This document shows, piece by piece, positions 1 to 9,416 of a stretch of DNA of 64,000 nucleotides (position 1 is its first letter; each line of letters begins with the position of its first letter). A program made the position numbers and the translations under genes. This stretch comes from an uncultured Christensenellaceae bacterium (lineage in GTDB: Bacteria > Bacillota > Clostridia > Christensenellales > UMGS416), in NCBI GenBank assembly GCA_944376795.1, contig CALWDW010000001.1:158789-222788 (forward strand), given 5' to 3'. The notes beneath the pieces were generated by a model that made no database searches, was not told where the DNA came from, and worked only from the letters and a program-made list of their open reading frames with translations.

Positions 1-4
1 AAGT

Positions 5-32
5 TTGATATTTCCAAACCAAACGATATTAT
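5..32 (+). promoter_or_regulatory. possible sigma-A promoter
   Basis: TTGATA and TATTAT boxes separated by 16 bases. They lie about 225 bases upstream of the dehydrogenase start, so the link to that gene is uncertain. No other feature is evident in the first 257 bases apart from the AAGGAGG ribosome binding site at about 245. Confidence 0.3.
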
Positions 33-257
33 TTTTATCACAATGGTTCGACGTTGTCAATGCTTATTTTGCAATATTTTCCCATGGAAGCAGCATTCGG
101 GCTGGCTGCCGTGCTTTTCTCCGTTTTGGTGCGGATATTTCCCGTTATTATGGGCATTTCACCCAAGCTTTTCCCGCAATTTACGATGCGGATGTGAAAA
201 GGATCCCGCAAAGGAAAGACGAATAATAAGAATATACCACATACAAGGAGGCCTCTC

Positions 258-1292
258 ATGCGAGCAGCCGTATTATGCGCGAAACGCGATATCCGCATTC
301 AAGACATTCCGATCCCCGCCATCCGGGAAAACGAGGTGCTCATTCGGGTTGGCTACGCCGGGGTATGCGGCTCCGAAATCGCCCGGGTGGACGGCGCCGC
401 CCACCGCTTCCCTATGGTGCAGGGACACGAATTTTCCGGCGTCATTGAGAAAACCGGTTCCGCCGTAAAAAATCTTTCCGTAGGACAGGCGGTGGCCGTG
501 GCGCCCTTGGTGGTCTGCGGTCAGTGCGAAATGTGCCTGCAGGGGCTGCCCTACGCCTGCCGCCATTCCCACTTTATTGGCGTGGCCATGGACGGCGCCT
601 GGTCGGAATTCGCCTCTGTTCCCGAGAGCAACGTGATTCCCCTCCCCTCCGGGACGGCGCTGCGGGACGGCGCCTTCATTGAACCCGCCACGGTGGCAAT
701 TCACGGTCTGGACCTCATGGCGCTTCGCCCCGGCCACCCCCTGGCTATCGTGGGCATGGGAACGATTGGGCTGCTGACCCTCCAAGCCGCCAAGCTCTTG
801 GGCGCCGGCCCCACCACGGTATTTGACGTCAATCCTGCCCGCCTGGAAGCCGCTGCAGCGCTGGGCGCCGACTTCTGCCTCAACTCTTCCGACCCAGACT
901 GTCTCGCCCAGGTCATGGAGCGCACCGGACGGCGCGGATTCCCCCAGGTGGCGGAGACGGCAGGCACCGCTGCGGCCGAGGTTCTATCCGTCATGATAAC
1001 CGGAGCACGGGGAAAACTCATGTACATCGGTACACCCGGCAAGGACGTGACCTTTACCCGGGACGAGTTTGAAACCATCAACAAGCGTGAAATGACCGTG
1101 ATGGGCTCCTGGATGTCCTATTCCGCCCCTTTCCCCGGTTGGGAGTGGCAGGCCGCCGCCCAATGGCTTTCCCAAGGGAAAATCCTTTTGGACCGTCTCA
1201 TTGATCGGATCATCCCCTTGGAAGCACTCCCCCAGGCCTTTGCGGATATCTTTGCCGGAAAGGTCAGCGGCAAGGTATTGATCCAGTTGTGA
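258..1292 (+). CDS. zinc-dependent alcohol/polyol dehydrogenase (GatD/sorbitol dehydrogenase-like)
   Basis: A 344-residue medium-chain dehydrogenase/reductase, normal length for the family, which oxidises a sugar alcohol or polyol phosphate using NAD(P). The N-terminal half carries the catalytic zinc ligands (Cys in GVCGSE, then GHEF) and a structural zinc cluster, CGQCEMC followed by a further Cys. The Rossmann fold shows GMGTIGLLTLQAA near residues 170-180. The start is set by AAGGAGG eight bases upstream of the ATG. It resembles galactitol-1-phosphate 5-dehydrogenase, but no phosphotransferase or polyol genes sit beside it, so the substrate cannot be named. It is a single-gene unit, convergent with the CotH operon. 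Confidence 0.85.
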   Translation: MRAAVLCAKRDIRIQDIPIPAIRENEVLIRVGYAGVCGSEIARVDGAAHRFPMVQGHEFSGVIEKTGSAVKNLSVGQAVAVAPLVVCGQCEMCLQGLPYACRHSHFIGVAMDGAWSEFASVPESNVIPLPSGTALRDGAFIEPATVAIHGLDLMALRPGHPLAIVGMGTIGLLTLQAAKLLGAGPTTVFDVNPARLEAAAALGADFCLNSSDPDCLAQVMERTGRRGFPQVAETAGTAAAEVLSVMITGARGKLMYIGTPGKDVTFTRDEFETINKREMTVMGSWMSYSAPFPGWEWQAAAQWLSQGKILLDRLIDRIIPLEALPQAFADIFAGKVSGKVLIQL

Positions 1293-1349
1293 TGCAGCAG
1301 TAGAGTTTCCCCCAGCGGCATCAGGCGCCGCATCACCTCCCTTCTATTG

Positions 1350-1386
1350 CGCAAAAATCGGCGCCGCATCATACGATGCGGCGTCT
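1350..1386 (-). terminator. rho-independent terminator of the VTC-DUF4956-CotH operon
   Basis: On the minus strand a 9-bp stem CGCCGCATC/GATGCGGCG with a four-base loop is followed by a run of five T, 30 bases beyond the cotH-like stop codon. Confidence 0.75.
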
Positions 1387-1415
1387 GCCTGTGCTTCCCG
1401 ATATGCTCTTCCCAG

Positions 1416-3650
1416 CTATCCCCGGTGTCCTTTATACGCTGCGGCAAAGGCGATGCCGACTGCCAGAACCAATACGCTGGCGCCAAGCAGAATGCCCGTC
1501 GAAGCGCCCCCGGCCGTTGAGTCTCCTACGCCGCCACTTCCGCCGGTTTCGGGGCGCTCCTGTCCGGAATCGCTGCCGGGCCATTCCATTTCCGGCATTT
1601 CTCCCCCGTCTTCCGGCGCCGTAAAGCCCTCCGGAACCTCCATGCCTTCATCCCCGCCGGGCCAAGGCATCGCACCCCCCTGGGGTATTTCCGGTATGCC
1701 CTGCCCACTGCCGTCCTCCGGAACCGCTTCGTCCTCCCCGCCTTCGTCCGCAGCCGGCGGGGTCTCTTCCACAGCCAGTGTCTGGCCCCCACGCTGTTCC
1801 TGCGCAATGCCTTCGGAAGCAGCCTCGTCCTGGCTGCCGGTCCTGCGCATGCCGCCACCCATACTGCTATTCATGGAACCCATATCCGAGATCTGTATTT
1901 CCCCGGCGTCAACCAACGTACTGCTGTCCTGGGACTGCCCATCCGATGTAGAGGGAATCGTCCCGGCCAATTGTCCCTCAATACTCTCCGCCCGGAGCAG
2001 GCAAAATGCCTTCAGTGTTGCAATCCCCGTTTCAAATTCCTCGTAGGTGCAGAATTTGGTAGGATCCTTTTCCACATAGGGGGAGATCATGGCCTGGACC
2101 TGCTCCATCATCTCGGCAAAGTATCCGCTGGCAAAGTACCCGTCAATAAACTCCGCGAAGGCCTGGTGATACATCTCGGTATACGTTGGATCGGAGAAAA
2201 TCCATGCCAGCATGGGCCGTGAGTCCACCGTGCCGCCGGAAACAGGGGTATCAATGGGGTAGTTCACCAAGGCCGTGGCATCCTGGGCCCCCTGGAATCC
2301 TCCGAAGGCCAGGTTGTAGTCCCACGGAATCATGGACAGCTGTCCGTCCTCCTCGTAAAGATAGTAATTGTGGATCATAGAGCCGGTGTAGCTGTCAAAG
2401 TTACAGACGAAATTATGTACCACAAAGTAGCGGATGACCTCCTCTACGTCCACCACATCCTCGATATTCTCACAGTCATTCAGCTGGCGCAGGGATGCAA
2501 TCAGCCGGTCCTTATCCGCGTTGGTAATGTCTGTTTTGGCGTTATCAAAGATATTCTCGTAGCTGCTGTAGGCGTCATCGGTATAGACCAGGGAAACGTC
2601 GTCGCTGCCCATGCTGCCGGGCATCATACCCCCGGCGGAAAAGCCCGCAAACCCGCCGTCCTCCGGCCTTTGCATCTCCCTCGCCCGCGAGCCGTCATCC
2701 TCCGAAGCAAATCCGTTTGAACCGGCAAACAGCGCCGCCACTTCCGTAAAGTCCCGGCCGTTGAGAAGATCTTCCACGCTCTCTGCGGTATCGCAGGCAG
2801 CCAGCAGAGCCTCCGCATCTGTGTAGCCCAGTGCCTCCGCCAGCGTCTGAAGCGCCGCGTCGTCCATGCTCTGCAGCAGACTCTTTACCGTATCAAGCCC
2901 CATCTGCCAGGGCATGGCTTCCATTCCCTTCGCCGGGGATTCCCCAGCCTCTCCCTGTGGCTGCGCGCCGCCATCCTGGGCCTGCCAATCCTCCATATTG
3001 AATTGGCCGCCGTTTCCACGGCCGCCGCCCATACTCATGCTGTCGGGCTTATACAGCTCGCCGTAATCATTTCCATAGTTTCGGCGCAGGAAGGACTCTT
3101 CCACGCCTTCAACAGCCAAATACAGCCCCCAATCCTCCCCGTTTACCGTTATGTATGCATAGCTGCACAGCGGGGCATCCACCCCAAAGAACCCCATCAT
3201 CTGGTAGGTCAGGTAGTCCTTCATATAGGTATTGTCCTGGATGATATTGTTCAGGCTCAGCTTATCCAGGCCGTGATAGCTGATTGCGCTGTCGTAGTGA
3301 TCAAACTCAATCTTAAAGCTGTACCGATCGTTCCCATAGCTTGCCACCTGGGTCAGGGAGGTATTGCCCTTGGCGCGAATGGCCACATTGGAGTAGGTTT
3401 CCCCGTCAATCACCAAAGAGCAAAGGGCGTACTCCTCGTCCATACAGCTGTCAAGGAAGCCCTCCCAGTCCTCCATCTCGATGGCAATGGTGTGGACCGT
3501 ATCCGCATCAAACAGGCGGTCCTCATAGCCCAGGGCCGCAGACGCCGCCTGGAGGCCCAGTGCCTCCCCATTCATAAAGACAACGGTGAGGACGACAGCC
3601 AGCGCTATGGCAATGCAGCAGATTCGGTCTATCTGTTTATGCGTTGACAT
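1416..3650 (-). CDS. CotH kinase-family protein, membrane anchored
   Basis: A 744-residue CotH-family protein. Bacillus CotH is an atypical secreted protein kinase that phosphorylates spore coat proteins. An N-terminal hydrophobic segment (about residues 10-27) suggests export. The CotH core covers roughly residues 45-560: a conserved region with SFKIEFD and KLSLNN, and later HNFVCNFDSYTGSMIHNYYL and SMIPWDYNLAFGG, which match the catalytic-loop and metal-binding blocks of the family. A low-complexity Gly/Glu/Pro/Met-rich stretch follows, then a C-terminal membrane helix and a basic tail. AAGGAG sits 7 bases before the ATG. It is last in an operon with the VTC and DUF4956 genes, a combination found repeatedly in Bacillota. 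A role in sporulation is not proven, because CotH domains also occur in non-spore surface proteins. Confidence 0.88.
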   Translation of the reverse strand: MSTHKQIDRICCIAIALAVVLTVVFMNGEALGLQAASAALGYEDRLFDADTVHTIAIEMEDWEGFLDSCMDEEYALCSLVIDGETYSNVAIRAKGNTSLTQVASYGNDRYSFKIEFDHYDSAISYHGLDKLSLNNIIQDNTYMKDYLTYQMMGFFGVDAPLCSYAYITVNGEDWGLYLAVEGVEESFLRRNYGNDYGELYKPDSMSMGGGRGNGGQFNMEDWQAQDGGAQPQGEAGESPAKGMEAMPWQMGLDTVKSLLQSMDDAALQTLAEALGYTDAEALLAACDTAESVEDLLNGRDFTEVAALFAGSNGFASEDDGSRAREMQRPEDGGFAGFSAGGMMPGSMGSDDVSLVYTDDAYSSYENIFDNAKTDITNADKDRLIASLRQLNDCENIEDVVDVEEVIRYFVVHNFVCNFDSYTGSMIHNYYLYEEDGQLSMIPWDYNLAFGGFQGAQDATALVNYPIDTPVSGGTVDSRPMLAWIFSDPTYTEMYHQAFAEFIDGYFASGYFAEMMEQVQAMISPYVEKDPTKFCTYEEFETGIATLKAFCLLRAESIEGQLAGTIPSTSDGQSQDSSTLVDAGEIQISDMGSMNSSMGGGMRRTGSQDEAASEGIAQEQRGGQTLAVEETPPAADEGGEDEAVPEDGSGQGIPEIPQGGAMPWPGGDEGMEVPEGFTAPEDGGEMPEMEWPGSDSGQERPETGGSGGVGDSTAGGASTGILLGASVLVLAVGIAFAAAYKGHRG

Positions 3651-3661
3651 AGTCCCGCTCC

Positions 3662-4333
3662 TTATCCCATATAGTCCCCATTGTACTGAACCAGCGCCAC
3701 GCTGCCGACACCGCTCATTTCGGAGAGCGCATTGACAAAGCCCGTATCTTCGTCCTTCATCCGCACCTCCACGTTCAGCTCAATGATACCGTCCTGAACT
3801 GTCTTGCTCTTGATGGCAATGCGGCGGGCTTCCTTGCGCAGAAACTCGGTGGCGGCCGCTTCGCTGCCGCGGTTCTCGCAGCGAAGAACCACGATAAAGG
3901 GATTGCAGTGGGATTTCTTATTGGCAAAGAGCAGCAAAATGATTCCGATGACAACACTGCCGAACACTGCCAGCGGGATCAGTCCCGCCGCCAGCACAAT
4001 GCCTGCGGCAATCGACCAAAACAGGAAGGCAATATCCAAAGGCTCCTTGATCGCCGTGCGGAAGCGGACGATGGAAAGCGCGCCCACCATGCCCAGGGAC
4101 AGCACAATATTCGAAGTGACCGCCAGAATCACCAGCGTTGCAATCATGGTGAGGGCCACCAAAGTGACGCCAAAGCTGGAGGAATACATCACGCCGGCAA
4201 AAGTTTTTTTATAAATAAGAAAAATGAACAGCCCGATTCCAAAGGCTAGTACCATCGATATCCCCATATCCAGAAAGGACACACTGTTGATGTTCTCCAA
4301 AAAGCTCGACTTAAAGATGTCCTGGAAGCTCAT
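3662..4333 (-). CDS. DUF4956 domain-containing membrane protein
   Basis: About 223 residues. The N-terminal half has four or five hydrophobic segments; between them lies the conserved VGALSIVRFRTAIKEP block typical of DUF4956. The C-terminal half is a soluble alpha/beta domain. I place the start at MSFQ, because AAGGAG lies just upstream of that ATG, whereas the ATG eight codons earlier has no ribosome binding site and abuts the VTC stop. The family is consistently encoded beside VTC-type polyphosphate polymerases and CotH proteins, and is presumed to form a membrane partner of the polymerase. The biochemical role is unknown. Confidence 0.85.
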   Translation of the reverse strand: MSFQDIFKSSFLENINSVSFLDMGISMVLAFGIGLFIFLIYKKTFAGVMYSSSFGVTLVALTMIATLVILAVTSNIVLSLGMVGALSIVRFRTAIKEPLDIAFLFWSIAAGIVLAAGLIPLAVFGSVVIGIILLLFANKKSHCNPFIVVLRCENRGSEAAATEFLRKEARRIAIKSKTVQDGIIELNVEVRMKDEDTGFVNALSEMSGVGSVALVQYNGDYMG

Positions 4334-4360
4334 GATGATTCTCCTTGTCGTTTTCATTGA

Positions 4361-5032
4361 TTAACCGTAAATACGGCACGCGGCGTACTTCGAGAAGGCG
4401 GAAGTATGGATGCTGGGAACCTGTACAAGATCCCGAATTACCGACGGCAAAAACGTGTCCCACTTGACCTCCAAAATGATCGGTGCGTCTCTTGCTGGAA
4501 TGGTCAGGCTGCGGGGATTCAGGAAATCCGTACTGGTCAGCCCGGTGCGTATATCATAGTCCAGCGTAACCCGCACGTTTCCCGGATCATATACAAAGGG
4601 TTCCCGGGTATAATCCACAATCGTCTTGGGACGCAGCCCTTGGACGGTCATCTTGACGCCCAGCTCCCGCAGCAGAGGCTTCCCGCTGGCTGCGAGCCTT
4701 TGCGCTTCGGCGTGCAGGACGTCCTGTACCTCTTCCGGTGTCAGCGCAGCCTGCTCCTTTCTGCAGAAGCCACGGATTTTGCTCTTTTTCTCCAGCAAAA
4801 TCCACGAGGTATCCCCATTATAATAGCGGACGCGGAATTTCTCCCGGCAGTCCACCCCGTCAATTTTCTCCCGCAGGGCTTTATCCATCCTGTTATCCAG
4901 GTACAAACTGCGCACTGTATACTTTCCATTGACCGTGTGCGCATCCAGCCGCAGGATCACGCGCAGCCGGGCACGGAGCGCAACCAGATCCGAGGGCGCC
5001 ACCTCGTGCTTCCATTCATGGCGGAAATCCAT
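4361..5032 (-). CDS. VTC-domain polyphosphate polymerase-like protein
   Basis: About 223 residues with a VTC (vacuolar transporter chaperone) polymerase domain. Such domains are triphosphate-tunnel enzymes that build polyphosphate from ATP. Family features visible are RHEWKHEV at the N terminus, YTVRSLYLDN, the basic EKIDGVDCREKFRVRYYN block, LLEKKSKI and, near the end, ILEVKWDTFLP; these Arg, Lys and Glu residues would line the tunnel. The start at MDFRHEW is fixed by AAGGAGGTGA six bases upstream, so the fourteen codons before it are not translated. First gene of the operon with DUF4956 and CotH. Confidence 0.88.
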   Translation of the reverse strand: MDFRHEWKHEVAPSDLVALRARLRVILRLDAHTVNGKYTVRSLYLDNRMDKALREKIDGVDCREKFRVRYYNGDTSWILLEKKSKIRGFCRKEQAALTPEEVQDVLHAEAQRLAASGKPLLRELGVKMTVQGLRPKTIVDYTREPFVYDPGNVRVTLDYDIRTGLTSTDFLNPRSLTIPARDAPIILEVKWDTFLPSVIRDLVQVPSIHTSAFSKYAACRIYG

Positions 5033-5199
5033 TGCGTCACCTCCTTTTCTTGCTGCAGTCAGTATGCGTTTCAAACCTTAATTGGAACTTAAAAGCCGAC
5101 GCAAATTCTTTTGGCAAATTCTGAAAAGTCATGGCTTTTCTTCCACATTCCAAAGCAGCGCCCATGGTATGCGACTCTCCTCTCGTCAGCCGTCTGCCA

Positions 5200-5228
5200 T
5201 TGCCAAATCTCCGTCAATGCGCTATGAT
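5200..5228 (+). promoter_or_regulatory. sigma-A promoter for the DUF3795 gene
   Basis: TTGCCA and TATGAT separated by 17 bases, 87 bases upstream of the start codon of the Cys-rich protein. Confidence 0.55.
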
Positions 5229-5314
5229 TAGGTTCATATCAATTCCTGGATCCCCCATGCGGCCGCGGGAAAACCAGATTTCATTCCTTACTACAAGCAA
5301 CGGAGGACATCCCC

Positions 5315-5689
5315 ATGAAACGAGAGCTTGGTATTGCCCGCTGCGGGCTGGCATGCTGCCTCTGCACGGAAAACAACGTCTGCCAGGGCTGCAATTCTGC
5401 AGACTGCCCCGATTATGAAACCTGTGAAAACAGAAAATGCACCCTTGCTAAAGGCATTGGCCACTGCTATGAATGCCAAAAACCCTGCCGTAAGGGGCTG
5501 CTGGCAAAAATCAAACCCTATGCCTTCACCCTCTTTGCCCGAAAATATGGGGAAGAGCGCCTGTTAGACTGCCTTCAGGCCAACGAAAGGAAGGGTGTCC
5601 AGTACCACTGCACGGGGCTGACCGGCGATTACGACGCCTTCGACGATGTGGATGCTTTGATGGATTTCATTCTCACCGGCCAGCGCTAG
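5315..5689 (+). CDS. Cys-rich DUF3795-type protein
   Basis: A 124-residue protein starting RELGIARCGLAC, with a first half rich in Cys (CGLACCLC, CQGCNSADCPDYETC, CYECQKPCRKG). This matches the DUF3795 pattern of small putative zinc- or Fe-S-binding proteins common in anaerobic bacteria. The second half is helical and lacks Cys except one CTGL. GGAGG lies 8 bases before the ATG. It has its own promoter and terminator and is therefore monocistronic. Function unknown. Confidence 0.75.
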   Translation: MKRELGIARCGLACCLCTENNVCQGCNSADCPDYETCENRKCTLAKGIGHCYECQKPCRKGLLAKIKPYAFTLFARKYGEERLLDCLQANERKGVQYHCTGLTGDYDAFDDVDALMDFILTGQR

Positions 5690-5705
5690 CCTCTGTCGCA
5701 AGACG

Positions 5706-5748
5706 AACCCCCGGAAGACAAACTGCCTTCCGGGGGTTCGTGCTTTCT
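5706..5748 (+). terminator. rho-independent terminator of the DUF3795 gene
   Basis: A stem AACCCCCGGAAG/CTTCCGGGGGTT begins 16 bases after the stop codon, with a T-rich stretch following. Confidence 0.7.
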
Positions 5749-5967
5749 ATTGGAATCTGCAGTGTGCAGGAAATCCATCAGCAGAATGTCCGGTACACGC
5801 ATACCCTGTCCAAACCTTCACCCCGCAAGATCGGCGGATCCTTGACACGGTGAACTGCCGGCTTTCCGTCATACCTGCGCGGCGCATCACCGAGAAGCAA
5901 TCCGGCATATATCCTCCTCTCTGCCTCATAAACTCTTTCGGGCCACAACGGCCGCGAGGAGTATCCC

Positions 5968-7530
5968 ATGAGACGAAGCATCCGTTTTCTGAAAAACGCC
6001 CTAATCCTGTGTGCAACTTCCATAACCCTGCGTCTCATTGGCATTGGTTTCAATGCCTATATGGTCGAGCGGATTGGCGCGGCAGGCATGGGGCTGTTTC
6101 AACTGGTCTCTTCTGTCTACTTTCTTGCCGTTACCTTCGCCTGTTCAGGGATTCATATGGCCACCACGCGCCTGATAGCCGAGGAACTGGCACGGAACAG
6201 TCCCCGGGGACTTCGCGCAGTCATGAGCCGCTGCCTACTCTACAGCATCACCTTTGGGGGGACAGCCTTCTTCCTTCTCTACTTTGGCGCAGAGGCCTTG
6301 GGCGCCGACTGGCTGGGAGACGGCCGCACCGTTGCCTCCATCCGCATCCTGGCCATTGGCCTGCCCTTTGTCGCCATGTCCTCGGTCCTTCGCGGGTATT
6401 TTACCGCAGTGCGCCGGGTGTCAAAGACCTCGCTGGTGGACATTACAGAGCAGCTGCTGCAGATGGGACTCATCGTATTCCTCCTCACCTGCGTGCTGCC
6501 CAGCGGCCTAGAATCGGCCTGCATTGCCATGGCGCTGGGAGGAACCATATCCGAACTTGGCGCCTGCCTCATGCTGGGGCTGGCACATCTTGCGGACAGG
6601 AAGCGTTATTCCGTCCGCCCGGGTGAGGAAGCCCCGCGCCGCATGCTGCCACGCATCCTGAAGATCTCCCTGCCGGTGGCCTTCAGTGCGTACCTGCGCT
6701 CAGGGCTCTCCTCCATGAACCAGCTGTTGATCCCCGCCTCTCTTCAGCGGCACGGCTTAGATGAGGAAAACGCCCTGGCCCGGTACGGTATGGTGCAGAG
6801 CATGGTGATGCCGGTGCTGCAGCTGCCTGAAATGTTCCTGAGCTCCTTTTCCTCGCTGCTCATCCCGGAGTTTACCGACTTTTATATCAAAAAAGACCAA
6901 CGCAGCATCGCCCGCACCATGACCCTTGTGTTCCGCGCCACCTTTCTTTTCGCCATCGGAGCGCTGGGATTCTTTCTTTGTTTCGCACGGGATATCAGCC
7001 AGATGCTCTATCGGGATGACACCGTGGGATTCTATCTGGCCATCCTCTCCCCGATGGTCATCCTTATGTACCTGGACCGGGTGGTCGACTGCACCCTCAC
7101 TGGGCTGCACCAGCAGGTCAACAGCATGCTCTATAACCTAATTGAATCCATGGTGACCTCCGTGCTTACGTTGGTCCTCATCCCCCGGCTGGGCATGGCG
7201 GGCTACGTTCTGGTGCTCTTCGTTGGAAAGGCCATCAACATGGGAATGAGCCTGGCACGCCTTATCAAGGTAACGGACTTTCACATTGCATTCTGGCAAT
7301 GGGTCGGTTATCCTGTGCTGGCCATGATGGTGGGCGTAGCGGCCATTGCCGTGATTCGAAGCTGGATCCTGCCGCCTTGGATTCTTTTGGGCGCCGTATT
7401 TCTCGGCATTTACATTCTCCAACTGGGACTGATGGGCTGCTTTGGTCAAAAAGCGCCGGCCATTTTCTCCCAGCTGCACCGCCCCTGGACTGGCGCCGCA
7501 AGCAGCAGCGAAGCCAAGGAGCGTCCCTAG
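5968..7530 (+). CDS. SpoVB/MurJ-like polysaccharide (lipid-linked) flippase
   Basis: A 520-residue polytopic protein of the MVF/oligosaccharide flippase fold (Wzx, MurJ, SpoVB), with about 14 hydrophobic segments and the usual family length. The N-terminal region LRLIGIGFNAYMVERIGAAGMGLFQL is characteristic of the SpoVB branch. It probably flips lipid-linked peptidoglycan or polysaccharide precursors across the cytoplasmic membrane, possibly for spore cortex or the vegetative envelope. GAGGAG lies 7 bases before the ATG. It is transcribed alone, convergent with the DUF4091 gene. Assignment to SpoVB rather than another flippase is inferred from the N terminus and the sporulating host. Confidence 0.8.
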   Translation: MRRSIRFLKNALILCATSITLRLIGIGFNAYMVERIGAAGMGLFQLVSSVYFLAVTFACSGIHMATTRLIAEELARNSPRGLRAVMSRCLLYSITFGGTAFFLLYFGAEALGADWLGDGRTVASIRILAIGLPFVAMSSVLRGYFTAVRRVSKTSLVDITEQLLQMGLIVFLLTCVLPSGLESACIAMALGGTISELGACLMLGLAHLADRKRYSVRPGEEAPRRMLPRILKISLPVAFSAYLRSGLSSMNQLLIPASLQRHGLDEENALARYGMVQSMVMPVLQLPEMFLSSFSSLLIPEFTDFYIKKDQRSIARTMTLVFRATFLFAIGALGFFLCFARDISQMLYRDDTVGFYLAILSPMVILMYLDRVVDCTLTGLHQQVNSMLYNLIESMVTSVLTLVLIPRLGMAGYVLVLFVGKAINMGMSLARLIKVTDFHIAFWQWVGYPVLAMMVGVAAIAVIRSWILPPWILLGAVFLGIYILQLGLMGCFGQKAPAIFSQLHRPWTGAASSSEAKERP

Positions 7531-7634
7531 CAGCCACATAGCCAGCCCCATCTCTTCTTGGAGGCAGACAGCAAAAAGGCGTCTCCGGCAGATCCCTGCC
7601 AGAAACGCCCCATAGGCATCGAAGCACACACAGC

Positions 7635-9236
7635 TTATCCCAGAGGAGACCCAGCCAACGCCTCCTCCGCTGCCGCAACCAGTTCCTCATGTACCCGGTC
7701 AAAAGCGTCCGGGTCCTGTTCATAGTCGTCAAAGGCACGGAAGCACCGCGCGCAGAGCGCATCGGCGCGTGGGGCATCCACCCGCGCCAAGGCGTGAAGC
7801 AGCTCATAGTCTTCTACGCCCGCTTTCATTTGCATATACCGCATGGAGAGCAAGGGACCTTCCGTCCCAGGGTAGATAATATGTGTATCTCCGGCAGGAA
7901 GACCCGGATCCCCGCTGGTCTGCTCAAAGGGATCCTGACCATCACGGATTTGGTTGTATCCCCAGTGCAAATAGCCTGCCAGCCGATATCGGTAGTTCCC
8001 CCAATGCAGCAACCGGGGATGGAGTAGGGGATTGTCCAGGAAACGATTCAGGAACCTACCTCCCGGCATATTGCAGGTATAGAACCACAATGTATTGGCA
8101 TCGTCCCGCAGATCCTCAAAATCGTTGCGGTTCTGCTGAAAATAATAGTTTTTGGGAACGTAAATGTCCAGCGCATCCTCGATAAAGAAGATTTCCACGG
8201 CGTCTATCAGCTTAATTCCCGGAAGATACTTCCGATAGATCCCTGCCAGCACACGAAAATCGGACGCACAGCGTTCCTTGGGTTCATCGCAAATATGGAC
8301 CAACGAAATCTCCCGCCACCCATTCTCCGTTAAAAAGGCGTCAAACTGCCGCAGGAACGCCGTCAGATACTTTCTTCCGGGAGTGGACAGGCAGTCCACC
8401 GGCCGAGAATCCTCTTCTTCCGTAATATCCCGGATCTGGAAAGGAATCTCCCCCCAGCTGGGCCGGGTAATTAGGGGCGACCATTCGACGCGTGTAAAGC
8501 CTAGGGCAAGAAACCGTTCCACCAAGGACTTTACGGCGCGGAAGTCAAAGATAGGGCCAGCCTCTGTCCGCTGGGCGCGAAGCTGCTCCCATGTCACCCA
8601 AAACACATTCTGATGGCATCCGCGCATGGTTCGGGCATACGCTTCCACCATCCTCCAGTGGGCATCGGAACCGAAGTCCAAATGATGGTCCCTCGCCATA
8701 TTGGGAACGCTAAACCAGTTGGTCAAGAAGAGCGTTTCCTCAGGCAAAACGGCCCTGCCTATTGTTATATCTAAGGAGATCGCAATCTGCTCTGCGCCCA
8801 ATTCTATGGTAAGCGCACCATGGCTTTCCCCTGCTCTGGCGCCGTGCTCCGGGGTCAAGGCAAAGTAAAAGGCTTCGGTTTCCCGCTTGACCCGGATGCC
8901 TTGGATGGGTTCTAGAGCATCGAAGACACGATAGGGCGCCTTCCGCACCCGATTTGCCGCAATCTCCTCCCAACAATCGGTGGTCAGCGGTCCCGCATGG
9001 AGGTTGTTGGTATTGCGATTCACGCGGACATCTATTTCCCGGTAGCCCTGGACACAAATGTCCGAAAGCCCCTCCACCCGCCACGTAATGGGCAAACCGG
9101 GCTCCAGCCCTTGCACCAAAACCTGGAACCCACCGGTCTGGCCTCGAAGGAGGGTCATTTCCGCCCTATGAACCTGGGAAACGATGAGAGAATCGGGAAA
9201 TAGCCACCTGTTCTGGCTTACAACTTCATACTGCAT
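7635..9236 (-). CDS. DUF4091 domain-containing protein (putative glycoside hydrolase)
   Basis: A 533-residue protein of all-beta N-terminal and TIM-barrel-like C-terminal organisation. The last 150 residues carry the DUF4091 block (GNYRYRLAGYLHWGYNQ, SMRYMQMKAGVEDYELL). No signal peptide is visible, so it is probably cytoplasmic and may act on imported oligosaccharides. DUF4091 proteins are thought to be glycosidases but their substrates are not established; acidic residues suited to catalysis (for example HICDEPKE) are present. It has its own promoter just upstream and no neighbours in operon. Confidence 0.8.
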   Translation of the reverse strand: MQYEVVSQNRWLFPDSLIVSQVHRAEMTLLRGQTGGFQVLVQGLEPGLPITWRVEGLSDICVQGYREIDVRVNRNTNNLHAGPLTTDCWEEIAANRVRKAPYRVFDALEPIQGIRVKRETEAFYFALTPEHGARAGESHGALTIELGAEQIAISLDITIGRAVLPEETLFLTNWFSVPNMARDHHLDFGSDAHWRMVEAYARTMRGCHQNVFWVTWEQLRAQRTEAGPIFDFRAVKSLVERFLALGFTRVEWSPLITRPSWGEIPFQIRDITEEEDSRPVDCLSTPGRKYLTAFLRQFDAFLTENGWREISLVHICDEPKERCASDFRVLAGIYRKYLPGIKLIDAVEIFFIEDALDIYVPKNYYFQQNRNDFEDLRDDANTLWFYTCNMPGGRFLNRFLDNPLLHPRLLHWGNYRYRLAGYLHWGYNQIRDGQDPFEQTSGDPGLPAGDTHIIYPGTEGPLLSMRYMQMKAGVEDYELLHALARVDAPRADALCARCFRAFDDYEQDPDAFDRVHEELVAAAEEALAGSPLG

Positions 9237-9269
9237 AGCACGGCTCCGTCATGTACTGTATTCCAGGTT

Positions 9270-9298
9270 ACCATAGCATGTCCCCCCGCGGGCGTCAA
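9270..9298 (-). promoter_or_regulatory. sigma-A promoter for the DUF4091 gene
   Basis: TTGACG and TATGGT with a 17-base spacer, about 34 bases before the start codon. Confidence 0.6.
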
Positions 9299-9416
9299 TC
9301 GTTTTTGCATTCAGCTGCATGCAGAATCAGAGCGGCCTTGGGAGCCTAGCTCGGTGAGAGTCGCCCATTTCCAAGAAATTTTCCACATCAATATGACGGC
9401 AAACTCTCCTTTTCTC

